The notes: generated by a model from the sequence alone, not told the origin. Shown: positions 17,134 through 26,742, counted from the stretch's first letter. The stretch: DNA of 64,000 nt from Bacteroidales bacterium (GCA_029932855.1 JAOZPG010000010.1:19507-83506); one strand, 5' to 3'. Program-made: numbers and translations.

Positions 17134-17710
17134 ATTCCCCCTGTTCTTTTACATAGCACTCCCTGCATAATGGCTGGTAAGCTTCTTTCTCCCCGAGCAG
17201 AACCCTCTTATCATCATTTGTCAAACGATAAGAATAAGAGGCCAGGTTACCACATCTTACACATATTGCATGCACCTTGGTAACATATTCGGCAATTGCC
17301 ATTAATTGTGGTACCGGACCAAAAGGGACACCCAGGTAATCCATATCCAGTCCGGCGACAATTACTCTTACTCCACTATTAGCCAGCTTGTTACACACAT
17401 CAATAAGTCCATCATCAAAAAACTGGGCTTCATCAATGCCCACTACATCAACATCTGAGCACATTAACAGAATATTTGCAGAGGTCTCAACAGGAGTAGA
17501 CATAATGGCCCTGGCATCGTGAGATACTACTTCTACATCAGAATACCTGTTCTCGATCTGGGGTTTGAAGATCTCCACCTTCTGGTTTGCAATTTTAGCA
17601 CGTCTCATCCGCCGTATCAATTCTTCAGTTTTACCACTGAACATCGATCCGGCTATGACCTCTATCCATCCGTGTTTCCTGCCCCCTACATGGGATTTCT
17701 CCAAAAACAT
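17120..17710 (-). CDS. tdk: Thymidine kinase
   Basis: Type II thymidine kinase phosphorylates thymidine in nucleoside salvage. The 196-residue chain has the P-loop [14 protein letters not shown] near residue 21, the [10 protein letters not shown] motif, and two C-terminal zinc-ligand pairs (CVRC and CREC) around the lasso loop. The N-terminal extension of about 15 residues before the core ([19 protein letters not shown]) is common in Bacteroidota. It converges on the lipid A acyltransferase gene and overlaps its end by 14 bases. Confidence 0.96.
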   Translation of the reverse strand: MFLEKSHVGGRKHGWIEVIAGSMFSGKTEELIRRMRRAKIANQKVEIFKPQIENRYSDVEVVSHDARAIMSTPVETSANILLMCSDVDVVGIDEAQFFDDGLIDVCNKLANSGVRVIVAGLDMDYLGVPFGPVPQLMAIAEYVTKVHAICVRCGNLASYSYRLTNDDKRVLLGEKEAYQPLCRECYVKEQGESNSS

Positions 17711-17832
17711 CAGCTAAGAAATTCTAATTTATTATCATTAACTTTACCAAATCTTGCAATTTACAAAGCTATATATTGTTTATTGTAATTTTCTTTCAAA
17801 AATAAAAGTTTTAAAGAGGAAAGCCAGTAATA

Positions 17833-18582
17833 ATGGATATTAAAGATAGTCTAAAAAACCTCTCTAAAGATACACAAGAAATCCTGAAGAAGATATATAA
17901 GCTTGAGGATAATTCAGATATATCACCGGAAGAGATTAATGCGCTTAAAGTAAAAATACTTTCCCTGTATGATAATGTGTCCGGTATTGAGTGGATGATC
18001 AGGCAGGGATCTTCAATAGCTGAGCCGGAAAAGTCTGTATCTGTGGAAATGCCGCAGGTGGTAACTGATAAGCCGGAGGAACCTGTATCCGTGGAAGTGT
18101 CGCAGGCCGCAATTGATAAGCCGAAGGAATCAATGCCGGAAGAACCTGTACCCGGTGAAGTATCAGAGGGTATGACTGATGACAGGGTTGTAAGTGAAAA
18201 GCCGGAAAAAATAGTATCATCTGCCAGGAAGATGGAAAGATCGGCAGGTGTTATTTCTGATAAGTTCCGGAACAGCAAGTACAGGAATGAGGCCCTTAAA
18301 AAAGAAATGCCTATAAATGACCTTAGCTCGAAATTTTATGATAAGCCTATAAAAGACATCCCTGCAGCAATAGGTATTAATGAGAAGTTCAGGTATATCA
18401 GGGAGCTCTTTGACGGTGATTCATCCAGTTATAATAAAACTATTGCTTACCTGAACGAGGTTAAGTCAGAATCGGATGCTGTAGAGTATTTCAACAGTAA
18501 TTTTGACTGGGATCATGATGATAAGCTTGTAAGAATGCTTCTTAACCTCACGAGTAGAAAACTGAGATATACAAAGAAATGA
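17833..18582 (+). CDS. Bacteroidota conserved hypothetical protein with a repetitive linker
   Basis: I do not recognise a function. The 249-residue chain has three parts: an N-terminal coiled-coil-like helical segment (1-60), a Pro/Glu/Val-rich linker (about 65-135) in which a 20-residue unit such as EEPVSVEVSQAAIDKP is repeated about three times, and a basic C-terminal domain (about 140-249) with IGINEKFRYIRELFDGDSSS and YFNSNFDWD. Similar C-terminal domains are common in Bacteroidota hypothetical proteins near tdk and rsmI. No signal peptide is seen, so it is probably cytoplasmic. Its TGA overlaps the rsmI start (ATGA), which implies coupling. Confidence 0.75.
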   Translation: MDIKDSLKNLSKDTQEILKKIYKLEDNSDISPEEINALKVKILSLYDNVSGIEWMIRQGSSIAEPEKSVSVEMPQVVTDKPEEPVSVEVSQAAIDKPKESMPEEPVPGEVSEGMTDDRVVSEKPEKIVSSARKMERSAGVISDKFRNSKYRNEALKKEMPINDLSSKFYDKPIKDIPAAIGINEKFRYIRELFDGDSSSYNKTIAYLNEVKSESDAVEYFNSNFDWDHDDKLVRMLLNLTSRKLRYTKK

Positions 18583-19250
18583 CCGGTCTTTTTCTTGTAC
18601 CTACACCCATAGGGAATCTTGATGATATCACCAGGAGGGCTGTAGCAGTCTTGTCGGGGGTTGATACAGTACTTGCCGAGGATACCCGCAAAACTTCTTT
18701 CCTGCTAAAGCACCTTGAGATAGAAAAAAAGATCATTTCCCACCATAAGTTCAATGAGCATAGTAGCCTGGATTCACTTATTGAAAGGATGAAAAAGGGT
18801 GAAAGCTTTGCCCTTGTGTCGGATGCAGGTACCCCGGCGGTATCAGACCCGGGTTTTTTACTGGTAAGGGCCTGTATTGAAAATGGTATTAATGTGGAAT
18901 GTCTTCCCGGTGCAACGGCTTTTGTTCCTGCCCTGGTTGTTTCGGGACTGCCAAATGACAGGTTTTGTTTTGAAGGTTTCCTTCCTGCAAAGAAAGGAAG
19001 ACAGAAAAGACTTAATGCCCTTGCCGGTGAGAGCCGGACAATGATCTTTTATGAGTCGCCTCACAGGCTGGTAAAATTGCTTAGCCAGCTAAGCGGGATA
19101 ATGGGTCCCGACAGAAAAGCTTCTGTCTCCAGGGAACTCACAAAAATATACGAAGAAACCATTCGCGGCAGCCTTGCAGAGCTTTCGGAACACTTTTTAT
19201 CTAAAGCTCCAAAGGGCGAATTTGTGGTGGTTGTGGCGGGTAAGAAGTAA
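18579..19250 (+). CDS. rsmI: 16S rRNA (cytidine-1402 2'-O)-methyltransferase
   Basis: RsmI uses SAM to methylate the ribose of C1402 in 16S rRNA, tuning the ribosomal P site. The 223-residue length and the motifs LFLVPTPIGNLDDIT, VLAEDTRKT, LVSDAGTPAVSDPG and LPGATAFVPALVVSGLP are those of the family. The start overlaps the previous gene's stop by 4 bases. Confidence 0.96.
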   Translation: MTGLFLVPTPIGNLDDITRRAVAVLSGVDTVLAEDTRKTSFLLKHLEIEKKIISHHKFNEHSSLDSLIERMKKGESFALVSDAGTPAVSDPGFLLVRACIENGINVECLPGATAFVPALVVSGLPNDRFCFEGFLPAKKGRQKRLNALAGESRTMIFYESPHRLVKLLSQLSGIMGPDRKASVSRELTKIYEETIRGSLAELSEHFLSKAPKGEFVVVVAGKK

Positions 19251-19323
19251 GTTGATTTCTATTTACTGACATTTCTAAATATTGGAATGAGCAAAGTTTT
19301 ACAACTAATCAATTGTTAACATT

Positions 19324-20505
19324 ATGAATACAGCATTTGAGAATTTGAAGAACTTCTTTGATCGGATTAAGCACATTGGCTTTTGGCAAAGAATTTTCTA
19401 CTGGAGGTCAATCAAGACACTTAGCTATGATGCTTATAACGAATTTAAAGAGTTAAACACAACAATTGAGCAATCTAAATTGGAGTTGGAACAAAGCAAA
19501 AGCAGGGTTGCTACTCTTGAGAAAGAAAAAGAGATACTGGAATCAAAAAATGAAGGAATTCAAAAACTTGAATTTAAGATTACACAATTGGAAGAAGATA
19601 AAAATCATCTTATTCGTAACAAGGTGCAACTTGAAAAGAAAGTAACACAGTATGAGCAAACGGAAGACCTGCGGAAGAAAGATTATGAGAAAAAAATTGC
19701 TTCGATAGAGGCTGTACGTGATGGACTGGAAGGTGACAGAACCCGATTAAATGATGACCGGGTGCAAGAAAAAGAAGAAGCATTGCAACGCATGAAAGAA
19801 TTGTGGAAGAATCACCAAGACAATGTTGAATCAACTATACGAGATGTTTGCAAAAATAATATCATCAAATATGTGGAAGATGTTCCATTTAAGGGGAAAC
19901 CAGATAATACCATTATGATAGCTGATGAATATATCATTTTTGATGCAAAAAGTCCCTCGAATGAGGATCTTAATAATTTCCCAAAATATTTAAAAACACA
20001 GGCTGAGTCAGTTAAGAAGTATATTAAAGAAGAGGATGTTAAGAAGGATATTTTCTTAGTCATCCCTTCAAATACTACAAGCATCGTAAAGAATCACTTC
20101 ATCAATATGGGTGATTATAATGTATATCTTGTTTCTGTTGATTCTCTTGAACCTATCATCTTATCTCTCAAAAAGATAGAAGAATATGAGTTTGCAGAAC
20201 AGCTTACACCGGAAGAAAGAGATAACATTTGCAGGGTAATCGGGAAATTTGCCCATACAACGAAGAGAAAAATTCAAATTGATTACTTCTTTTCGCAACA
20301 GTTTCTGGAAATTCTTACGAAGTGTGAAACTGACCTTCCCGATGATATCATGAGTTCTGTTATCGAATTTGAGAAAGCAGAAAAATTGAATCCCCCTCAA
20401 GAAAAAAGGTCAAAACAGATTCTTACGAAAGACTTGATAAAGGACAATGAGAAATTAGCACTTCTAGCAAGAGCTAAGCTAATGGGAGAGAATGATAACA
20501 AATAA
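19324..20505 (+). CDS. RmuC-like coiled-coil protein with a nuclease-like core
   Basis: The 393-residue chain has a long coiled coil (about 40-165, Glu/Lys/Leu-rich) followed by a domain with the D-x-K signature in ADEYIIFDAKSPS at about 202-214, like the restriction-endonuclease fold of RmuC. RmuC proteins limit recombination between inverted repeats; the usual N-terminal membrane helix is not evident here. Codon choice differs from the neighbours: many CGN arginine codons and CAA rather than CAG, where the flanking genes favour AGG and CAG. This suggests acquisition by transfer. It converges on the next gene with a 2-base gap. Confidence 0.55.
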   Translation: MNTAFENLKNFFDRIKHIGFWQRIFYWRSIKTLSYDAYNEFKELNTTIEQSKLELEQSKSRVATLEKEKEILESKNEGIQKLEFKITQLEEDKNHLIRNKVQLEKKVTQYEQTEDLRKKDYEKKIASIEAVRDGLEGDRTRLNDDRVQEKEEALQRMKELWKNHQDNVESTIRDVCKNNIIKYVEDVPFKGKPDNTIMIADEYIIFDAKSPSNEDLNNFPKYLKTQAESVKKYIKEEDVKKDIFLVIPSNTTSIVKNHFINMGDYNVYLVSVDSLEPIILSLKKIEEYEFAEQLTPEERDNICRVIGKFAHTTKRKIQIDYFFSQQFLEILTKCETDLPDDIMSSVIEFEKAEKLNPPQEKRSKQILTKDLIKDNEKLALLARAKLMGENDNK

Positions 20506-20507
20506 TA

Positions 20508-21020
20508 CTATTTCTTTAATGATTTGAATTCAGGTGGATTTGTAAGCTCCAAAAATCCATCCATCAGGTCATTATCAATAGTTACTGACAGATGGTAATG
20601 AGTTAATTTCCATTCATTATCCTTAAACACCATTACTCCCGATCCCCTGCAAACGCCCATCCAGGTGTCCAGGAGCTCGTCGAACCAGGCAGTATTTTTG
20701 CTGGCAGAGTAGTGTATTTGCCTGTTATATGGTTTGAAATCCCATGCTTTGCCTTTATCGAAATAGGGCCTGGCAAATGAGTAAAATTCTTCCTTGTTCC
20801 ATCTTTCTGTGGCATCTGTTCCAAGGTAAACAAAACTGCTGTCCATTAATCCAAAAAACACTTCAGCATTGGCCCGGGCAGCAGCCATATGCCATGAATC
20901 CATGACCTTATCCGGGTCAGCTGAATTATCTGATACCTTCCTGACACTCTCTTTTCCGTTGCAGGAGGAAAAAAGGATGAAAACAAATACTAAGAGATAT
21001 CTGGAAATGGATATATGCAT
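20508..21020 (-). CDS. Lipoprotein with a SnoaL-like (NTF2-fold) domain
   Basis: The 170-residue protein has a short signal peptide with a lipobox cysteine near residue 20 (LFSSC). Residues about 35-155 look like a SnoaL_3 ketosteroid-isomerase-like domain, with the helix VMDSWHMAAARANAEVFFGL and the strand-rich segment GSGVMVFKDNEWKLTHYHLS. Members often bind small hydrophobic ligands, but no catalytic role can be assigned here. It lies 14 bases downstream of the DEAD-box helicase gene on the same strand and may be co-transcribed. Confidence 0.75.
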   Translation of the reverse strand: MHISISRYLLVFVFILFSSCNGKESVRKVSDNSADPDKVMDSWHMAAARANAEVFFGLMDSSFVYLGTDATERWNKEEFYSFARPYFDKGKAWDFKPYNRQIHYSASKNTAWFDELLDTWMGVCRGSGVMVFKDNEWKLTHYHLSVTIDNDLMDGFLELTNPPEFKSLKK

Positions 21021-21034
21021 TTATCTGTTTGTTA

Positions 21035-22165
21035 TTACTTGATATGAGGGGGAAGCTGTATCTCAAAAATACTTTGTTCTATAAGTTTTTCTATGTTTTT
21101 CAGCAGCCTGATTTCTTCCCTGTTTACGAAAGTTATCGCCACACCTGTGGCTTTTGCTCTTGCCGTACGGCCCACCCTGTGAACATAATCCTCGGCATCC
21201 TTGGGCACGTGATAGTTGATCACAAGGTCAATATTATCAATATCTATCCCTCTTGAAACAATATCGGTAGCTACCAGTATATTGATCTTATTGTTTTTAA
21301 AATCAAGCAGTGCCTGTTCCCTTTCCTTTTGTGTAAGATCGGAGTGTATAGGTGATACCAGCATGTTTTTGCTTTTTAGGGTCCGTGCCAGTTGTTTCAC
21401 CTCCAGTTTTGTGCCGGAAAAAAGCAATATCCTGTTCAGGTCTTTACCCTCAAGCAGGTCCACCAGAAGCTGTATCTTTTTATTATTCTCTATCCTGTAA
21501 ATTGCCTGTAAGACTCCCTGTGCAGGTTTTGATACCGCAAGGTCTATCTGTTCGGGTTCCTTCAGGAGTTCTTTGGCCAGTTTCCTGATGGTAGGAGGCA
21601 TGGTTGCCGAGAACATAAGTGTCTGACGCTTTACAGGCAGGGTTTTTACTATTTGTTTAATATCGGCATAAAAACCCATATCAAGCATCCTGTCTGCCTC
21701 ATCAAGGATGAGGAAATCGAGATTACTGAAGTCCAGGTAGCCAAGCTGAAGGTGGGCAATAAGCCTGCCGGGAGTTGCAATGATGATATCAGATCCTTTC
21801 TCAATAGCAGTTCTTTGCTGGTCCCACGATATTCCGTCACCTCCTCCATACACGGCAATTGAGCTGATATTTGTGAAATAAGATAATCCAAGGAACTGCT
21901 GATCTATCTGTGTTGCCAGCTCGCGGGTGGGGACTATTATCATGGCACTTATGCCTTTCTTCTCTTTCTTGTTTATTATCCTGTGGAGTACAGGCAGCAG
22001 GAAGGCAGCTGTCTTGCCGGTGCCTGTCTGGGCACAACCAATAAGGTCTTTACCCTGCAGGATAAGGGGTATTCCAAGCTCCTGTATAGGGGTAGGTAGA
22101 CTAAAGCCCATAGCCTCAACGCCCTCCATTATGGAGCTGTCGAGATTAAATTCGGAGAATGACAT
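21035..22165 (-). CDS. DEAD-box RNA helicase, RhlE-like
   Basis: This ATP-dependent RNA helicase carries the full motif set: Q motif (PTPIQELGIPLILQGKD), Walker A AQTGTGKT, DEAD in LILDEADRML, SAT in MFSATMPP, and HRVGRTARA. At 376 residues it has only the two RecA-like domains and no basic C-terminal tail. I place the start at the ATG at 22165 (MSFSEFNLDSS), which fits the family. A GTG six codons upstream (22183) would overlap the peptidase stop. It probably forms an operon with the peptidase upstream and the lipoprotein downstream. Confidence 0.93.
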   Translation of the reverse strand: MSFSEFNLDSSIMEGVEAMGFSLPTPIQELGIPLILQGKDLIGCAQTGTGKTAAFLLPVLHRIINKKEKKGISAMIIVPTRELATQIDQQFLGLSYFTNISSIAVYGGGDGISWDQQRTAIEKGSDIIIATPGRLIAHLQLGYLDFSNLDFLILDEADRMLDMGFYADIKQIVKTLPVKRQTLMFSATMPPTIRKLAKELLKEPEQIDLAVSKPAQGVLQAIYRIENNKKIQLLVDLLEGKDLNRILLFSGTKLEVKQLARTLKSKNMLVSPIHSDLTQKEREQALLDFKNNKINILVATDIVSRGIDIDNIDLVINYHVPKDAEDYVHRVGRTARAKATGVAITFVNREEIRLLKNIEKLIEQSIFEIQLPPHIK

Positions 22166-22179
22166 TATTTTATCTTTAC

Positions 22180-23256
22180 TCACTGTGCAGAGATTTTAAG
22201 AATTTCAACTATCATTCCCAGTGCCTTTTCCATATCGGAGATGCTTATATGTTCTTCAGTGGAATGTTCCAGATGGGCTCCTATTCCCACTACTGCCATT
22301 TCAATATCATGATTGTTGTAAACCGAAGCATCGGTGAATCCTGTAATAAAACCTGTTCTGGCATCAATGCCAACCGATTTAAGTGCTTGTTTTGAAACCA
22401 TTACAGTTTCAGAATTGTCTGAGATCTCAACTGCCTGGAATGGGTTTTGCACATCGATTTTAACTGTAGCCCCGGTAGACTCAACCTTCTCCCTGATAAT
22501 AACTTCCATCTTTTTTGCCAGTTCCTCAGCCTTCTTATCATTAAGACTGCGGCATTCTGCCAGGAAGAAAGTTTCATCAGGTACACCATTCCTGATAATT
22601 CCACCTTTAATAACACCTACATTGGAAGTTGTTTCTTTATCTATCCTGCCCAGGGGGAGTGCAGATATTGCTTTTGATGCAGCCAGTACTGCATTAATTC
22701 CTTTTTCAGGTTCCATACCTGCATGTGCCGACCTTCCTTTTATCTCAACATCAAGAGTGAAATATGAGGGACCTCCAATAACTATAGTATCAAGTGTGTC
22801 ATTATCCAACAGGTATCCTTTTTTTGCTGTTAGCCAGTCGAAATCAAGGTTCTGAACCCCAATAAGTCCCACTTCTTCCTGGCGGGTAATAGCAATTTCA
22901 ACCACCGGCCTTGTATCTGCTATCCTCAGCGCTTCAAGCATTTCTGCTATACCGGCTTTATCATCGGCACCCAGGATGGTAGTTCCGTCTGAACGGATCA
23001 CTCCATCTTTAATAACAGGCTTAATAGCTTTTCCTGGTTGCACCGTATCGGCGTGGCATGACAGTAAAATGCTTTCACTGTTAGAAGCATTCTTTGAGGG
23101 CAAACGTCCAAGCAGGTTGCCGTAAGGATCTATATATGTTTCGGCACCTAATGCTTTTAATTCTTTTTCAAGGTATTCTATAAAATGCTTCTCTTCACCC
23201 GATTCACTGTCGATCTTTACCATCTCCAGGAACTGATTAATCATTCTTGACTCCAT
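22180..23256 (-). CDS. M20 family tripeptidase, PepT-like
   Basis: This is a cytoplasmic zinc aminopeptidase of the PepT-like branch of M20. Metal-site motifs are LLSCHADTVQPG, LGADDKAG and ITRQEEVGLIG, and the dimerisation domain follows. Family members remove the N-terminal residue from small peptides. The reading frame is open for 18 further codons upstream to a TTG, but the ATG at 23256 (MESRMINQF) gives the normal family length of about 358 residues. The stop lies 15 bases before the DEAD-box gene's ATG. Confidence 0.88.
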   Translation of the reverse strand: MESRMINQFLEMVKIDSESGEEKHFIEYLEKELKALGAETYIDPYGNLLGRLPSKNASNSESILLSCHADTVQPGKAIKPVIKDGVIRSDGTTILGADDKAGIAEMLEALRIADTRPVVEIAITRQEEVGLIGVQNLDFDWLTAKKGYLLDNDTLDTIVIGGPSYFTLDVEIKGRSAHAGMEPEKGINAVLAASKAISALPLGRIDKETTSNVGVIKGGIIRNGVPDETFFLAECRSLNDKKAEELAKKMEVIIREKVESTGATVKIDVQNPFQAVEISDNSETVMVSKQALKSVGIDARTGFITGFTDASVYNNHDIEMAVVGIGAHLEHSTEEHISISDMEKALGMIVEILKISAQ

Positions 23257-23510
23257 ATTATATATTTTGATTGCTTGATATCTGCTTGTGAAACAGCTGT
23301 AAATATACAAAGACTGCCCAAAAGATCAGACTGCTTATTGAAATTAAATTCTCAGGCAGAGATTATACTATAATTAATTACAATAATTAAGGAGAGCTTA
23401 TAAATTAGTTATAATTTTAGTCACTCTATTATATGTTTTCAGGTAATTGATAAGGCCTGGATCAGGATGCCGGGATGAAGCTAATAATATCTATTACATA
23501 AGACCAGGCC

Positions 23511-24203
23511 ATGACAAAGTATAAACACATTTTTTTTGATATTGATAATACCCTCTGGGACTTTAAAGCTAATTCCGACCTGACACAGCATGAAATGTAC
23601 AAGCAGTTCGGGCTTGATGAGTTTTTTTCAGGTGCTGAGGAATTTATAAGTATTTATCATGAATATAATGATGAGCTATGGGAAGATTATCGTAAAGGAA
23701 GAATTGAAAAGAGTAAGCTTAAATGGTACAGATTTTATTTAAGCCTTAAGGAGAAGTTCGTCGAGAATGAAAGGCTTGCCAGGGAGCTTGATGATTTTTA
23801 TCTGACTGAGAGTCCAAAAAAGACAGGATTGATACCGGGAGCTATTGATCTGCTTGAAGAATTAAAAAAGCGTTATTCTCTGCATGTTATTACAAATGGT
23901 TTTAATGAAGTTCAGTATACTAAGCTTGATAACAGTAACTTAAGAGTTTATTTCAAGACTGTTGTAACTTCTGAGGATGCCGGTATAATGAAGCCGGATC
24001 CGGCTATCTTTGAGTTTGCTCTTGAAAAAGCAGGTGCAAAGAAGGAAGAAAGCATAATGGTTGGTGATGTTCTGGGGGTTGATATCCTGGGAGCCAGGAA
24101 TGCAGGTATTGACCAGATTTACCTGGCACCAAATGGGCACAGGCATAATGAGGAGATAAGTTTTCAGGTCAGCAGGCTGGAAGAAATTCTGGAAATCCTT
24201 TAA
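23511..24203 (+). CDS. HAD phosphatase, YjjG-type noncanonical pyrimidine nucleotidase
   Basis: This 230-residue HAD-superfamily phosphatase has motif I FFDIDNTLWDF, a helical cap domain, motif II HVITNGF, the motif III lysine in GIMKPDPAIF, and motif IV MVGDVLGVDILGARNAG. The sequence fits the YjjG family, which dephosphorylates noncanonical pyrimidine nucleotides. The gene is isolated: about 250 bases of AT-rich DNA precede it, with an imperfect GGCCTGG/CCAGGCC pair at 23454 and 23503. Its stop abuts the stop of the converging dnaB. Confidence 0.88.
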   Translation: MTKYKHIFFDIDNTLWDFKANSDLTQHEMYKQFGLDEFFSGAEEFISIYHEYNDELWEDYRKGRIEKSKLKWYRFYLSLKEKFVENERLARELDDFYLTESPKKTGLIPGAIDLLEELKKRYSLHVITNGFNEVQYTKLDNSNLRVYFKTVVTSEDAGIMKPDPAIFEFALEKAGAKKEESIMVGDVLGVDILGARNAGIDQIYLAPNGHRHNEEISFQVSRLEEILEIL

Positions 24204-25724
24204 CTAAAAAGGTTCATCCTCGCTCAGGCCGTCATTCTCAAAACTGTTTCCTCCACCTTTCAGGTCATCATTCATTTTCGATCCGTATGATATCGATGAT
24301 ATGCCCTTTTCATTGTCAAGCCCTGCAATATCCATTTCATCGGGTTCTACAAACTTGGCCATTTCTTCTCTGAACCTGAGGGTTACGTCATCTATGGGTC
24401 CATTACGGTGCTTGGCTACAATTATCTCGGCCAGTCCCTTGTTTGAGTTGCCATCCTCATCTGTGAGGAAACCATATTTCTCGGGACGGTGAATAAATAA
24501 TACCAGGTCGGCATCCTGCTCTATGGCACCCGATTCCCTAAGGTCGGAAAGTTGTGGTCGCTTGGAGCCTGTACGTGTTTCAACCGATCTGTTTAGCTGG
24601 GAAAGTGCAATGATAGGTATCTCCAGCTCTTTGGCAATCGCTTTAAGCGACCTGGAGATACTGCTTACTTCCTGTTCCCTGCTTCCACGGTTATCTGCCG
24701 AGCTTGTCATTAGCTGAAGGTAGTCAACAACTATAATCTCAACATGGAACTGTAGTTTCAGCCTTCTTGCCTTGGCCCTGAACTCAAAAAGTGATATTGC
24801 AGGCGTATCATCAATGAATATGGGAGCATCAACAAGGGTTTTTATATTGGATTCAAGTTGCTTCCATTCATGGTCGTCGAGTTTACCGTTACGAATCCTG
24901 TGTGATGGGAGCTCAGTCTCACTTACAATAAGCCTTGTTACCAGTTGAATGGATGACATCTCGAGTGAAAAGAACCCGATAGGTCTTCCATGATCAACAG
25001 CAATATTCTTAGCCATAGAAAGAGCGAATGCTGTTTTTCCCATAGATGGCCTGGCTGCCAGAATTATAAGGTCCGACTTTTGCCATCCAGAAGTGATACG
25101 GTCAAGCTTGGTAAAGCCCGAAGGTACGCCTATAAGACTGCCTTCGGTCTTGCCGGCTTCCTCGATTTGCAGAATGGCTTCTTTTATAAGAACATTTATT
25201 CTTGCTGTTTCTCTTTTTATATTTCCTTCAGCTATCTGGAAGAGTTCCTGTTCGGAGAAATCCAGCAGGTCGTCAACATCAATGCTTTCGTCAAAGGCCC
25301 TGGTCTGTATCTCGGAAGAAACGCGTATCAGTTCACGTTGTATATGTTTCTGTGCAACTATTCGGGCATGGTATTCAATATTAGCTGCCGATGCCACCCT
25401 GTTTGTGAGTTTGGAAATATATATTGATCCTCCAACTTCTTTCAAAAGGCTTTTTTTCCTAAGCTCCTCGGTAACAGTAAGTATGTCTATAGGCCTCTCG
25501 GCGTCTGAGAGAGCCAGTATGGCCTGAAAAATTTTCTTATTTGCCTCATTATAAAAACTATCTGCTTTAAGGATGTCTATTACTGATATAAGAGCATCTT
25601 TTTCAAGCATAATGCCACCCAGTACGGCTTCTTCAAGCTCCATAGCCTGTGGGGGAAGTTTGCCAAGTTCGAGGCTTGCCGTGCTGAGTGAAGAGCTGCT
25701 TCTTACTTTTTCTTTAAGAGCCAT
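24204..25724 (-). CDS. dnaB: Replicative DNA helicase DnaB
   Basis: DnaB is the hexameric helicase that unwinds DNA at the replication fork. The 506-residue protein has the N-terminal helical domain (PPQAMELEEAVLGGIML) and the RecA-like core with Walker A ARPSMGKTAFAL near 228-240, Walker B IIVVDYLQLM, and ALSQLNRSVETR. No intein is present. The acidic, Gly-rich C-terminal tail ends in SEDEPF. A minus-strand -7 element (CAAAAATA at 25756-25763) lies 32 bases upstream. It shares a divergent region with ispE. Confidence 0.97.
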   Translation of the reverse strand: MALKEKVRSSSSLSTASLELGKLPPQAMELEEAVLGGIMLEKDALISVIDILKADSFYNEANKKIFQAILALSDAERPIDILTVTEELRKKSLLKEVGGSIYISKLTNRVASAANIEYHARIVAQKHIQRELIRVSSEIQTRAFDESIDVDDLLDFSEQELFQIAEGNIKRETARINVLIKEAILQIEEAGKTEGSLIGVPSGFTKLDRITSGWQKSDLIILAARPSMGKTAFALSMAKNIAVDHGRPIGFFSLEMSSIQLVTRLIVSETELPSHRIRNGKLDDHEWKQLESNIKTLVDAPIFIDDTPAISLFEFRAKARRLKLQFHVEIIVVDYLQLMTSSADNRGSREQEVSSISRSLKAIAKELEIPIIALSQLNRSVETRTGSKRPQLSDLRESGAIEQDADLVLFIHRPEKYGFLTDEDGNSNKGLAEIIVAKHRNGPIDDVTLRFREEMAKFVEPDEMDIAGLDNEKGISSISYGSKMNDDLKGGGNSFENDGLSEDEPF

Positions 25725-25897
25725 AAGGATAGGTGTATTATTAGTTTTTCGCTGTCAAAAATAAGAAATTGAAAAAGACAGCCTCTTATATTTGCCTGTT
25801 TCTTTTAAACAAAAAGCTGTTTAAAAATAAAGGGAATTGTTAATAAAAAGATACATTTGTGATAAAGGCTGTAGCTGTAGCTTTACAGAGTAGAATT

Positions 25898-26731
25898 ATG
25901 ATTTGTTATCCCAATGCAAAAATAAATCTTGGTCTTAATATTGTTGAAAGAAGGCCTGATGGATTTCATAATATTGAAAGTGTTTTCCTTCCAACAGCTT
26001 TCACAGATATTCTTGAGCTTTTGCCTGATCCCGGGGCTAAACCGGGAGATTATTTGTTTTTTGAGTCGGGAATAAAGATTAATGGTCATGCCGATGATAA
26101 TCTTGTTGTAAAGGCATATAAACAAATGGCTGAAGATTACGACCTGCCGGCGGTGAAGATAGCCCTTCACAAGCAGATACCCTGGGGGGCAGGACTGGGG
26201 GGTGGTTCGGCAGACGGGGCCTTTATGCTTATGGCATTGAACAGTCTTTTTAAGCTTAATCTATCTGTCGGTCAATTGGGTGTTTATGCTGCCAGGCTTG
26301 GAAGCGACTGTCCTTTCTTCCTTGAGAACAGGATTTCTTTTGTTACAGGCAGGGGAGAGATAATTAGAAAACTTGATATTGATACCGGGAATTTTTTTTT
26401 GATAATTGTAACGGCTAATGTAAAGATTAATACTGCCATGGCTTATTCCGGGATAAGGCCGGTCAGACCTGTCTTAAGTTTGCCTGAATCACTGAAGGAA
26501 GGCAGGAAGGCCTGGAAGAAACTTATTAGCAATGATTTTGAGAAAGAAGTATTTGGTCGCTATCCCAGGCTGGGACAAATAAAAGAAGAATTATACAACA
26601 TGGGTGCATTCTACAGCTCCATGTCGGGAAGCGGATCGGCTGTTTATGGATTATTTGAAAATGAGCCCGATCTGAAAGGCCGGTTTGCTAATGAATTAAA
26701 ATGGAGCGGATGGTATGGTGGCATCACCTGA
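25898..26731 (+). CDS. ispE: 4-diphosphocytidyl-2-C-methyl-D-erythritol kinase
   Basis: IspE is a GHMP kinase that phosphorylates CDP-methylerythritol in the MEP pathway to isoprenoids. The start MICYPNAKINLGLNI is the normal family N-terminus; an upstream GTG at 25859 is rejected because it overlaps a -7 promoter element (TACATTTG, 25852-25859). The ATP-binding loop PWGAGLGGGSADGA and the C-terminal SSMSGSGSAVYGLF are present. Length is about 277 residues. It converges on the biotin carrier gene with an 11-base gap. Confidence 0.95.
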   Translation: MICYPNAKINLGLNIVERRPDGFHNIESVFLPTAFTDILELLPDPGAKPGDYLFFESGIKINGHADDNLVVKAYKQMAEDYDLPAVKIALHKQIPWGAGLGGGSADGAFMLMALNSLFKLNLSVGQLGVYAARLGSDCPFFLENRISFVTGRGEIIRKLDIDTGNFFLIIVTANVKINTAMAYSGIRPVRPVLSLPESLKEGRKAWKKLISNDFEKEVFGRYPRLGQIKEELYNMGAFYSSMSGSGSAVYGLFENEPDLKGRFANELKWSGWYGGIT

Positions 26732-26742
26732 TCAAGATACTA

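Noticed and set aside
22166-22183. GTG start of the DEAD-box helicase at 22183
   Set aside because: The ATG at 22165 matches the usual start of RhlE-like proteins; coupling with the peptidase stop cannot be excluded.
23257-23510. Small RNA or gene in the spacer before the YjjG-type gene
   Set aside because: It is AT-rich with only an imperfect long-range GGCCTGG/CCAGGCC pair; no convincing reading frame, promoter and terminator set was found.
25859-25897. GTG start of ispE at 25859
   Set aside because: It overlaps the -7 promoter element at 25852-25859, and the ATG at 25898 gives the normal family N-terminus.
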